Origin: Diabrotica undecimpunctata
Lineage: Eukaryota; Arthropoda; Insecta; Coleoptera; Chrysomelidae
Reading direction: 5' to 3'
DNA: 64,000 bases
NCBI RefSeq assembly: GCF_040954645.1
Contig: NC_092809.1
Span: forward strand, 65,162,141 to 65,226,140
A program made the position numbers and the translations under genes. Shown here one piece after another: positions 23,761 through 36,400 of the stretch (within the stretch, counting starts at the first letter, position 1; each line of letters opens with the position of its first letter). Below the pieces are notes generated by a model that saw nothing but the letters and a program-made list of their open reading frames with translations, searched no databases and had not been told where the DNA came from.

Positions 23761-24760
23761 ATTCCTTTCAAATCGAACAAATATGAAATAAAAATCTTTG
23801 ACTTAGTTGATGCAAAAACTAGATATACATTAAATCTAGAACCATATGTTGGTTTACAACCAGAGGGACTCTTTTATTTAAAAAAATGATCCAATTAGTA
23901 TTTTCGAGAGTTAGTCCAATATCGGGTACTGGAAGAAACCTCACGTGTAATAACTGGTTCACTAGCTTTAAGCTTATTACAAAACTTCGTCGTGATCACA
24001 ATCTGACATACGTCGGTATAGTGAAAGAAAACAAAAGACAATGACCGTTAGAGTTTATAAACACCAAACATCGACCTGTTTATTCAAGTATGTTTGGATT
24101 TCAAGAAAATACTACAATAGTACCCTATTTACCCAAAAAGGAAAAAAATGTCATACTGGACTCAACTATGCACAATAATGATCAAATGGATGAAGCAACA
24201 GATGACCAACAGAAGCCAGAGAGTATAACGTTTTATAGCTGAACTAAAGGTGGAATCGACACAGTTGACGAACTTTGTGCCACGTATAATATAGCTCGAA
24301 ATACCCGGAGATGGCCAATGGTGATTTTTTATTGACTTATGGATGTGGCTGGAATAAACTCTCAAATTATATATCTGGCCAATAATCAAAATGATAATTT
24401 GCTTCGTAGAATATACATGAAACGTTTGGCCGCAGAGCTAATCGACCAGCATCCAAAGCGTCGCTCCATGGTGGAAAATATCCCTCCAGCTTTTCGCAAC
24501 CGACGCCAAGAAGTGGCTGTAACTTTAAGTGAACTTCCAGGAGGTAATCTCGAAAATTTGAATATTAAAAAACGATGTAGTTTTTTAAGACTCGTTATTT
24601 TTGTCAAATGTGCAAAAATTTGTTTCACACATGCCCAGTTTCAGTGCCTGATTGTTTATAGCACCTACAAATTATTTCAAAGTGCATCTTATAAGATTAA
24701 GTTTGACAAATACATCTTATATTTTAATGTTTTGTATCCCTAATAAAATAAAAGTTAATT
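23760..24760 (+). pseudogene. piggyBac transposase remnant, flank of copy 1
   Basis: Plus strand, broken by stops. It reads DLVDAKTRYTLNLEPYVGLQ, LTYVGIVKENKRQ, SSMFGFQENTTIVPYLPKK, TKGGIDTVDELCATYNIARN and VAGINSQIIYLANNQND, then the C-terminal domain with its cysteines damaged. These are the core blocks of the piggyBac DDD transposase. The homolog after copy 2 is 45646-46440, which lacks the 5' part but keeps CSFCGKD and CQMCKKFICFTHA. Confidence 0.78.
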
Positions 24761-24859
24761 TGCATGAACCCTTGTTTTATTACCCTAGATAATACAACAG
24801 TACCTATTGTTTTGATTTTCTAATTAATAAATTATTGAGTTTTGGGTCTGCCAGACAGA

Positions 24860-26900
24860 AGAAGAAGAGAAAAATAAGAAAATATTGGGACAACGTGGTC
24901 TTACCACTTGTTTAAGTGTCTTATTATTCTATAAAAAATTTGAAAACGAAATAGTTAGCTACAAGAATAGAAATATTTGATCCACATTAGTATCCTTCTA
25001 CCGAGGCTGAGCTGTAGGCTACCATCGGGATAGTTTGTGATCTTCATGAATGCATGATGCAATGAAAAACCACTATATTAAAGATTCTTAAGGATATTCA
25101 AAGAACAATCGTCATGTCAAACAATAGTGACGAAATAGCATTTACTGATCATGGATTTGGATCCCAAGATCCATTAGAGAAAAATCATAGGGCTTCCTAT
25201 GACCTTTCTCTGCCGGAGAGTTTGAAAAATCAGAAAATCAGCAAAATATCACTAGATGCACTCCAAGACCCAGGCACTTTAAATAAAGTTTCTCAAGAAA
25301 TTGACAAGTTCCACGAAATTAGACTAGAAGATACCAACAACATAAATGATTGCTGAAAACAAATAAAAACAACAATAATTACTGCATCTTGAGAAAAAGT
25401 TTTAAGATAACAATCAAATAAAAATGACCGGATGACCCATGACATCTTAGATCCAATTTACGTTCAAAGGCTGAACAAATCCATAAACAGAGAACAATAC
25501 AATGAAATACATAAAGAAATCCGAAAAATAATTAATAAAGTAGCAAAATGCCGATGGCTACAAGAATTCTTTTTAGAATTTGAGAAACTCGAACAATACG
25601 AAAGCTTGCATTTGAATACTAAACTAAGAGAATTAACAGGCAAAAGCAGAATTTACACGCAAAATATATTGCAAGACTCCCTTGGTAGAATTTTAAGCGA
25701 TATTAAAGAGCGCTACACCGAATTGGAAAATTACATAATTTAAATTATTTAAAGTTGACCAAAGAATCTACCAGTAAGCAACATCTAACCGAGATACTAA
25801 CCCACCTATTTTAATCTTGAAAGTTCAGAAGAAAATCAATAAAGCGAAAAGAAGGAAAGCTTCCGGTCCGGACGAGGTATCTGCAGAATTCCTACAGCTA
25901 TTAGATGACGAAGTGTTGAAATTATCACCTTCTTCTTTAACAAGATATACAGCAGCGGTAAATTATCAAACAACTGTTTAGAATCAATATTTATAACTAT
26001 CCTCAAAAAGGAATACCAGACAGTGCAGCGACTATCAACTTATTACTTTAATGAGTCACAGGCTCATAATTTTTATGAAAGTATTGCATTCTCGTATATA
26101 TAAACTTTCTGAGGGGATAACTGGTGATGAGTAGTTTGGTTTCCCAAATGGTGTGGGTGGAAAGCTCTTTTTTGCATGCAAATACTGTTACGAAAGAGCA
26201 TGGAGTTTAGGAAAAATATTTACGTATGTTTTATCGATTTCGAAAAAGCCTTTGATAGCGTAGCACTTACACTACTATTTTAATGCTTGGAGTCAGTTGG
26301 TCTGGACACGTATTACATTAAATTATTTAAAAATCTTTAGTACAATCAGGTTGCATTAAGGTGGATCAAGAGGTTTTAGCTAACGTTTTTATTTAGCGTG
26401 GTGTCAGAGAGAGATGTGTTATGCCACCGATGTTTTTTAATGCCTACACTAAACGAATTTTTAAGATAAATAGATACACAAATAACACCGCAATAATGAC
26501 AGAGAGCCTAGAAGACCTTCAAACCATGTTAAACGTTATAAACAACGAATGCATTGAAAAAATACTAAAATTAGATAACAAAATTCTGGAAATGGCGGAA
26601 CACTTCAGATATCTGGGTGGTTGGATTAACTGCAGGGTTAAAAGTTAAAAGTCTGTCATTGATCACACGTCTAAGAGCATTAAAGTGCTACGTTTGGTCT
26701 GCTTTATTCTATAGATGTGAAACCTGGACAACAAAAATAAAATTTTTTATAAATTAGAAGCGTTCAAAATGTGGTGTTACCGTCGTATGGTCAGAATTCC
26801 TTTTACAACACACACATCTAAAGAACGTGTGCTAGAGAACATGCACAAAGAGCGAGAATTGATCAACATTATCAACATAACAAAGGTCCAATAGTCCTTT
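24860..26900 (+). pseudogene. LINE with RT, between copy 1 and copy 2
   Basis: Broken plus-strand ORF2: SIKRKEGKLPVRTRYLQ-type linker, GFPNGVGGK, YTNNTAIMTESLEDLQTMLN (26421-26648) and a C-terminal RRMVRIPFTT region near 26780. The 5' half recurs after copy 2 (47050-48005), where it stops abruptly at the exon-1 deletion junction. Confidence 0.65.
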
Positions 26901-26969
26901 TGATCAGTTTTTTTAATACGACGATAGCCAACGCCACGGCACACAAAGAAGAAAATTAGTGTCCTTATG

Positions 26970-27331
26970 ATAAATCATGATTTTCCAACCCTTTATATAC
27001 AGACATGAAATTAAGTAAATTTTAAAATTCTTATTTCTCAGTCGATATACAAAACATAATGTAATTAAATATGATAATTTAATAAATATTAAGTATCAAA
27101 CATGTTAGAGATCTTCCTAACGTTTAATCAACTACAATACCGCTGAAGATAACAAGAAAAAATGATAAAATAACATTCTGTAAAAAATTCCCGCATATTT
27201 TGCAAGATAAAAAAACCCACAAACTTATTAGTGGGTGTGAAAGGATAATAATTGTAAATTGTGATACTCTTTTCCTGTATAATCAAACTTATAAATAGCC
27301 AAACTATTTGATTTTATTTTAATTAATCACA
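26970..27331 (+). promoter_or_regulatory. Promoter region of FReD copy 2
   Basis: This AT-rich stretch between the upstream LINE and exon 1 carries a clear TATA box (TATAAATAG, 27290-27298). A minus-strand NF-kB-like site (GGGAATTTTT, 27183-27192) and several GATA-type sites (AGATAA 27147 and 27205, TGATAA 27163, GATAA 27244) lie nearby. kB and GATA sites close together are typical of insect immune promoters, but short motifs in AT-rich DNA occur by chance, so only the TATA box is firm. The 5' UTR would be about 10 nt if transcription starts 30 bases below the TATA box. Confidence 0.55.
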
Positions 27332-27400
27332 ATGATATCGTTTGTGGTTCTTCTCTTAATATGTGTCAAGTTTGGTGACTCTGTTTTTCTGCCTGAAAAA
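27332..27400 (+). CDS. Copy 2 exon 1 (signal peptide)
   Basis: 69 nt, exactly 23 codons, ending phase 0 before GTAAGT. It encodes a short hydrophobic leader, [20 protein letters not shown], then PEK. The TATA box is at 27290-27298. It is the only first exon in the window. Confidence 0.85.
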
Positions 27401-30400
27401 GTAAGTTGTATAAACAAAAATAAGAATTAGTTCATACTATATAACTTATATTTCGATACATAAAAATACTTTTTTAAAAAATATTTATATAATTAAGTTC
27501 ATTTAAATGGTTTCAAGTAAAAATTCTTAGATTAACAATATAATCTAAAATATACTACTAAATATGCTGTCTAAATGTGCTATCTTCTAGTTTCGCATAT
27601 TACATGAGACTATGCTAACTGTGGTATTTCTCATAATACAGTTAGCCCTTTCTTAGATTAAAGCATATTCTGGTAAATGACTAATGTTAGGATTTTCCTT
27701 GGCATTATTTATTTCAATTGGCTCCAATTGTCTTTTGGAGATTTTCTTTTTGTATAAAATAACAGAAATTACAATCAAAGAAAGTACAAAAATAAGGTCC
27801 ATTTGCTAGATATATGTATACTTAAACATTTCTGGTTTATTGGAATTATTTCTTTTAAGGCGGAAAATGTTGTTAAATTTCGGTGTGTTCATTAAATATA
27901 TTTTTAGTCAAAGTTAATTTTTGGGTTTTTTAAAATAAGTGGCTGGCCAAATTTTTGGTCTTACAAGAAAAATTCTTGATTCTTGAAAATTGTTTTAGAG
28001 GATCCGTTTACTATAAGATAGATAACTACTAATAATTTTATTTGTTTGATTAAGCTTCTTGACGTAAATAACTTTGGTTATTTAGGAACTAACTAGGATA
28101 ATTGAAAACTTTATCGTGTGTGCAAATGTTATTTAGAGATTGGTATGAAGCTATTTTTTTATGGCAGAGCAAATTAAAATATTGATGCCATATTATTACA
28201 AATAAGCAGAGATATGACATACTATAACTCATTCTTTAGACAAAATTATATAAAAAACAGCGAGCTAGGAAAAAGGAAAAATGCTTATCAGCAAAACTTA
28301 CGAAAATGGTTCTTAACAAGTCTACAATAAGATTATTTCGAATATCATCATCATTTTCTTTACCTATATCCCTATGCAAGGTCGGCTTTACTAATTACAT
28401 TTCTCCATAAGTTTCTCTCTTGAGTCATACCAATATCAACCCATTTTACTGGCATGACCTGCTCCTCCCAGGTCGTCTTGGTTCTTTATCTACTGTTTCT
28501 TTAACGAACCTGATGATCAGTAATTTTTTGTATTAGATGATTACCTCTTTTATTTTAGCAGCAATCCCTAAACTGTCCTTAATAAACTCATTCTAAATTT
28601 TTTTTTTGTTACTGCACTCATTGATCTAAATATTCTCATTTCATTCACATTCATTTTTTATTTCTCTTTCTTTTTAACTGACCACGTTTAATTCTATACA
28701 TCATAGCTTGTCTTATGGCTGTTTTATAGAATGTTTTCCTTAGCTTCATCGAAATTTTTCTCTCACAAAATAAACCACTTGCTTCCTTCTACTTCACCCA
28801 TTTAATACTAATTGTATTGCATAGGTACATAAAATTATTAATTTTGACCATCCAAAGATATCATTTTATTTGTAGCAATTTCTGTGTTTAAATAAACATT
28901 TCAAATATTCTGTTTTTATCCTTCTAGCTTTTAAACGCTTTTCCTTAAATACTTTTCTGCACTGCTTCAGTTTTTGTTCTATATTGCTTCCACTATTTCT
29001 TGCTTATACTACATAATCAGCATACATTAAGCACCAGAAAATGTTAAATTGTAATTGAATCTCATATACATTAGCTATTATCTGATCCACCACTAATGAG
29101 AATGAATAAGGGCTTAGCACTGAGCTTTGATGCAATCCTACTTTCACCTACAATTTATCAGTATCTCGCAAACCTGTTCTAACACTAGCTGTTATTTCCT
29201 AATTTACGTCTCCCACAATATTCACATATTCACCAAGGACTCTTTTCTTATTAAGTGTCCACTAAAGAGTCTCTCGAGGAACTCGATCATATGCTTTATC
29301 AAGAAAAATGAATACCACGTAAACGTTTGTTTCTTTATTCTCTGATTTCTCAATTACCTAATTTATAATAAAAATTGCATCTTTTGTTAACCTGCTTTGT
29401 ATAACGTCAAAATGACTATCGGATATTTCATTTTCTTTGCGTATCCGTCTAACAATTTAATCTCTGATATATTTTCATATTATGTCTAAGAAGTTTTATG
29501 GTTCTATAGTTTATACTTTGTTTTATACCTGCCTAGTTTTGTGAACAGATACTAACTGACTGCTTCTCCATCTATCTGGCATTTGTCCCACTTCCATAAT
29601 TTTATTAAATAACCTGTTAGCAAACTTGGTCCTGTATCCTCAAATGCTGTCCACCTCCAGGAATGTCATCTGGTCTAACTAATTTACCTTTTTTTATTTT
29701 TTTAAACTATTTAAACCACTTTGTCGTTTGTTATTTTGGTGACCAGGGGTTACTTGTTTCACTAACTCAACTGATTTTTCAGTAAGTATTCACTAAAACA
29801 TAAAAAACGGCGTTTTTAAGTAAATATATTTCGATTTTTTTTTATTTCTATAGACTGGAAATCAAAAGAGATAATATGATTGTTTTATTGTCGTATTCGC
29901 ATGAGTTTAGCACCATCTTTAAGCCTTTTCAGCCCAAACCTTTTTAAAACGAAAGGCTTAAATAAATTTAATAACACCTTATAGTTTATTTTAAAAGCAA
30001 CAAAGTGTATAACAAATTTGTTTCAAGCCCTTTGTTTTGAAAAGAGTTGTGATGAAAAAAGTTGATGGTGCTAAAAGCATGCGAATACAACCTTTAAATC
30101 GTCATTATATCGTTTATTATTAAGCTTGTAGAAATAGAAAATCACAGTCTTTAGTAAAAAACAAAGCGGTTTATTTTTATTTAGGGTTTTTTCTGTTTAT
30201 TTATTAGTTGATAAGTTGTTTTGAAAAAAAAACGGAGTTTTTGAGAATTTTCAAAAATAGTGTCTTTATGTTAAACCTATGATTTTTTTAAAACTCAACC
30301 TTCCAAATCAGTTAATCTTTCAGAATGTAATTTTTTTATGTAAATGAAGTAAATTATAAATTAACAATGGCATGTTTTGGCGCTGGTGAGGTTGTTACTT

Positions 30401-33400
30401 TCTACGTCACAAAAACAATAAGCGGACTTTATTTTAGTACTAAATGACCTTAATTTTCATGCATATTCTTACCGTGACCACTTTTGCTGTGGTCATTTTA
30501 AAGGTTTTTCAATGATCTTTAAAAAAAAAAAGTTGCTATAAGTTTTCCATAAAAAACTTTTTCTGGTTACTCAATATCATATGTTTGAATTTTATTATTC
30601 GATCAATACTAGTCTACATTCTAACAGCCATAACGATGTTATTACTAAGATTACGGTAATGATAAAACACTAATCTCTTTGTTTTATAAGCTTCATTTTA
30701 TATACAAAAATATATTTGCGAAAAACCGTTTAAAATATGCTTTTTTGATATGTTATTTGTAAACTTTTAGTCACGAACAACTTAAAAAATATTGACTTTT
30801 TAAAAACACTTTTAAGAACATTTTTGTCGTAAAATTTACTATTGTAATAACTACCATGATTTTTTTTGATAAACTTTTTCCACCCTCGCGTAGGGGTGGT
30901 AACCAACCCCAGAGGACAATCACATATTTAAGTAGGGTACATTTTGATCTTTGATCTATTTTTCAACTACCCTAAAAATTTCAAGAAAATTGGTGTATGT
31001 AAAAAAATTCAGAGAATTTCTACTGTTTTTACCGTCATATCCTGGACTATTCCATAAAAAGCACTATTGGATAAAAATTTTTCTGTAAAATTTGTTTTCG
31101 GTTTATTTTTAATCTCTTTATGATAAGGACCGTTATGAATTTAGAATTATATTTTATTTTCAGGTATCAGCTGCGGAACCTGTTAATGTAAAACTTACAA
31201 AGCTTTTAGATGTCAAGGTAGAAAGTAAGGCTAACTCGTGGAAAAATGACTTGGGAAGACTTCTTTATCCGCAAAATGAGGACGTTGATCTAGGTAAAAC
31301 TATTATTCGATGTTAATTTTAAGCTAAATTTATTATATTTGATTGCGTACGTATAATAAACACTACTGTTAAAATTATACGATCTTGCAGATGGGAGTCA
31401 ACTCTATGTACGATTTCTATAAACTAAATTAATAATTGCCATAGTTATAAAAATTTGCAAATAAACTCAAACCTATCAGTTAAACCTTACAATTCTTTTG
31501 ATTTAACTTTTGAAAATCTTCTGGTTTTGGAAATAAATATAATCTTATATTTTATCTAACCTCTAACTTTATTTATTTTCATTTCGTTACTAAACAACAT
31601 TTTTTTTACTATTTTGGTTTTCCCCAAATGCATTTCAATCTTAAGCTAGTTCTGCTCTTCTGATTTTGATAGCTTATTATTTTATTGTTTAGTAAGGTTT
31701 AAGTAGGTTAATATAATCCCGTGCCTTCGAAATTGCCTAGCACATTTAAAGAATATTTGAAAAAATACTTACAGTGTCAAGTAGTATGTAAGTATTTAAA
31801 CAAAATATGCAACATGTCATAAATACTTTGCTTATGTTTGATACTCTTTATAATTGTTTTAATGCAAACTTTTACTTTGGTCTTTTGCAACGCTGCCTTC
31901 ATGTACTTGTATTTTTTTATTTACACAAATATACCTGCATCACATTGGTCAAAGACTTTTGGTTTGAGGCATATAAGTAGATCCAATTTAAATACATTTA
32001 CCAAACGCTGTCCAGGCTAATCTTATGCGACGTGAGATCTCACATGTCTGGTTATCTCTGCAGAACCGAACTTCATGTCTTAAGTACTTATTACTGAGTT
32101 AGAAACGAGAGAGGAGACTTCCTTGAAAAATTCGCAGAAGACTCAGAACTAGTTGTCATCAACACATTCTTCCAATTACCACCTCGCAAGCTGTAGACGT
32201 GGAAATCCCCTCAAGACAGACCCGGGAGAATTATTAGGAATCAAATAGACTACATTTTAGTAAATATAAGTTTCCGAAACAGCTTTACATCTGTCAAGAC
32301 TTATCCTGGTGCAGACTTGGAGACAGACCACGTTCCACTGGTGGGAGTACTTCGAGTCAAACTCAAAACAGTGCAGAAAATAAAAGCACAATCATACGAC
32401 CTACGCATGCTGAAAGACCTTAATACGAAGATGAGAGTCTAAGAGAGAGAGCAAAATGTAAAGGATAAATACTTAAAGACAGATAGAATAATGAAGAAAA
32501 ATCATGTATGACAGATGAGATCCTTAAACTAATGGGCGAGAGAAGAGAAGCCAAAAATGACCCAGACTAATATAAAACCATAAATATATTAATAAGAACG
32601 AAAATCAGAGAAGCGAAAGAAAAAGAAGCAAGGGAAAGATGGGAAGAAATTGAGACTCTGTAGTTAAAGTACGATAGTCACAATGAACATAGGAACGTTA
32701 AAGAACTCACAGGAAGACTAAGACAAAAGCAGAAAGGAAATACAACTGATTCTAATGGAAACATCATCTTGGACAAACAAAGTAAAATAAGAACGTGAAA
32801 AGAATATCTAGAAAAACCATTTGACGACGAAAGAGATAACAGTTTTGAGCTAGAAGAAGAGGTAAATAATGGACCAAGAATATTATAGCAGGAAGTTTAT
32901 TCCGCAATAACACAGTTAAAGGATGGCAAAGCGGCAGACCCTGATAATATACAGGCAGAATTACTCAAACTAATGGACAACGAATCAATAGCAATAATCG
33001 CAAAGATATTCAACAACATATACAACTCTGGAGAAATACCAACAGAATGGCTGAAATCTGAGTTTATTGCACTTCCAAAAAAACTAGGAGTAAAAAAATG
33101 CGAAGATTACCGTACTATAAGCCTCATGAGTCATCTCCTAAAATTGTCCCTAAAGATAATTTATAAGAGAATCTACAAGCTCTGTGAAAGTCAAATTTCC
33201 CCCAACCAGTTCGGGTTCACAAATGCTGTTGGTACTAGAGAGGTTTGTTTTCAGTACAAGTCTTATTCCAGAGATGCAAAGACATCAACTGCGACGTATA
33301 CGTATGTCTGGTTGATTACGAGAAAGCATTTGATCGAGTACAGCACGCTAAGATGATGCAAATACTAAAAGATGCAGGAATTAACAACAAAGATCTGAAA

Positions 33401-36400
33401 ATAATTAGAAATCTTTACTGCAATCAGACAGAAAATCTCAGAGTTGAAGGTGAACATACTGACTATGTGAAAATCATGCGTGGAGTGGGGCAAGGCAAGG
33501 CTATTTTTACTATTAAAAAATTAAATAACGTATCTTTTAACCAGAGAACACAAAACCCGTGTTTTGAGACCAGCTTTTAGTTGTGTATAAGGCAGTTTGT
33601 GATATATGTGATTCCAGAGTTACATTGTTTGTTTTTAGATAAAAGAAAAAGTTATTTCAATATAGATAGTAAATACAGGTAGCCTTATTTGACTTACAAT
33701 ACTATATATTACAATTAGAAAGATTGTTGGACTTATAGTATATCCTTGTGGAGTGTCGCTTTGAATTACTTGTCTCGAAAATGAAATACATTGGTTCTAA
33801 CTCGAAAAGTTTGTGCTGCTAGAAAATTTTTAATAGGTAGTATATGCCATTGAACATTCCATTCTTAAATTGTTTTTAATATAAGCTGTCGCCGTGTTGC
33901 ATCAAAAGCTTTATTTGTGTAAAAAATACGGAAATAAATTTTTGATTGTGCAGAAAAGATTAAGTAAAGATTAACAAATATAAGCGTTAATCTTAGATAC
34001 TTGCCAAATATTACATATTACTATTGTTCTGAAGCTATTTTCTTGTGGCATTTTAAATTAATTTATATTAAAATGGGAATAAGCCACAATTAAAGGTTAA
34101 AATACGTTTATTGATGTTTCAATTTTCACTTCGGAAATCGTTCTCAAAATACAAACATTAGTAAATTAAACAAATTTTGTTTTTTGTTACTTAGTGAAAA
34201 ATTCTTCTAATAATTTAATTTTATCTGACTCATCTATATTGACAATTCAGACATACCTTATACATTTTAAAGTAGAAGACTTTAAAATGATATTGCCAAT
34301 ATTGTTGAGTTGCGTTCCTGGGACGACTTTACTTATAAGATAGTTCATTCGATTACATGAAATCAACTTTAACTTGAGAATATCCGTCAGAAAAGATCAT
34401 AACATGTAATTCGTCTTTAAAAAGACAAATACATGCCATGATGACAGTAAAATTCTCCTGTTAGTGATTCCATAGTAAATAATGAGGAAAAAACCAGGAA
34501 AAAAACCTCATAATACTATCCCGACATGGTAAGTATTTGATTGTGCATTTAGTTTACCTTCAATAAACACCAAATTCCGATTTTATATGTTTGTTATTTA
34601 AAAAACATAAATGATGTATTCTCTATATGTTACTGACTTACCAATACTGGTATTTTCCTTTTAATAACTTCCTCTTTCAATATGGGTAACCAGATCCTAC
34701 TACATTCTGCCGAGGAATTCGCGACACAATTGGTCTCATTTAGCATAAATAGAGCCGCTTTTTTGATTTTTCTCTTTTTACCATCCGTTTCTTTTAGGAC
34801 TATATATGAATCATTCCATTGAACCCTATGTTCATTATCCCATGCGTGTTTACAGATTTGAGATCTATCAAATTCTCTATTTTTAATATAGGATTGATGT
34901 TCACTTATTCTAACATTTAATGGTCTTGATGTTTCACCTAAATAAAACTGATCGCATTCAGATGAGTCAGATAAAATTAAATTATTAGAAGAATTTTTCA
35001 CTAAGTAACAAAATTTGTTTAATTTACTAATGTTTGTATTTTGAGAACGATTTCCGAAGTGGAAATTGAAACGTCAATAAACGTATTTTAACCTTTAATT
35101 GTGGCTTATTCCCATTTAAATATAAATTAATTACATATTACGTTGTTCTGTCGACACATTGTGCTAGTTTTATTGTTATTTAATTTATCTTATGCTTGTA
35201 GGTACCAAAGAAGAGTACGTACAGGTTCCCATGAAATTTTCATTCGCAATCGATAGAATAAATGCTTTACAGGAATATGAAAATACTTTTAAAAATATAT
35301 TTGATCAGTGCAAATATCTGGTTGGAAAAAGTCAACTATCGTTTTGTCTCTTAAATCCAGCAAGAACATTGTCCGAAGCTGAACACGTATATCCAAGGAG
35401 CTGCAGAGAAATCTTAGAAAGCGGTGAGAAAATAAAACTTTTTAGAATGCAACTAAATATATTATATCTACCACAATATATTATTCTTTGAATTATTTTT
35501 GGGGTGTGTAAAATAGTTGATTCCTATCTGAGCGATTTCGGCTTACAAAGTCATCCTCATAGCTATGCTACAATTAAAATAACTAATATAAGTAACTAAG
35601 GTTTTACAATGTTTCTTCTTCTTCTAGTGCCGTTTCCATTAACGAAGGTTGGCTATAACCATTGAAAACTCGTCTCTATCTTCTGCTTTTCTTAAGAGCG
35701 TCTGTGTGTTTAATCTGGTCCAGTCGCGAATATTTTTTAGCCAGGATATTTGTAGTCTACCAGGACACCCTTTTCCTTCGATTTTACTCTTCAAAATCAG
35801 CTGCAACAACTTGTAAATATCATTTCTAAGTATGTGCCCCAAATGTGCCTTTTAATGGTGGTCAAAAGTTCTCTGTCCCTTCCCATTCTGTGCAACACCA
35901 TTCCGTTTGTAATATGATCGGTCCATGGTATCTTCAAAATTCTCCTAAAGACCCAAATCTCAAAAGTTTTCAGTTTTCTCATAAAGTCAACATTAACAGT
36001 CCAGGCTTCGACACCATAAAGAAGAATAGAATGTTAGAATATTAAATTAAAACAAAAATAAAAAAATTTAATGTTAAAAGAAACTAAAGCTAAAGAAAAG
36101 TAACCAAAATTACATTTTAGAATGGAATTCACAAAAATATGAAGATAAACACAGTCCAGGTTGATAAGGACATAAAGGACAGTAATAAATTGAGTCAACT
36201 ATTTTTTTTCTTGCCAGCAAACGTGACAACGGCTCAATTTAAATATTTTATTTTCTCTTTCACTTGTGGGATAAAGTTCAGGAAGATGTATTATCCTAAT
36301 TTTTCGTAATGGTTCTGGTTCTGGTGGTGCAATTACCTTCTCAATAATACATAAACGGTGATCCTAAAACGTCATTTTATTGTCAGTATTCCCTTTCTTG

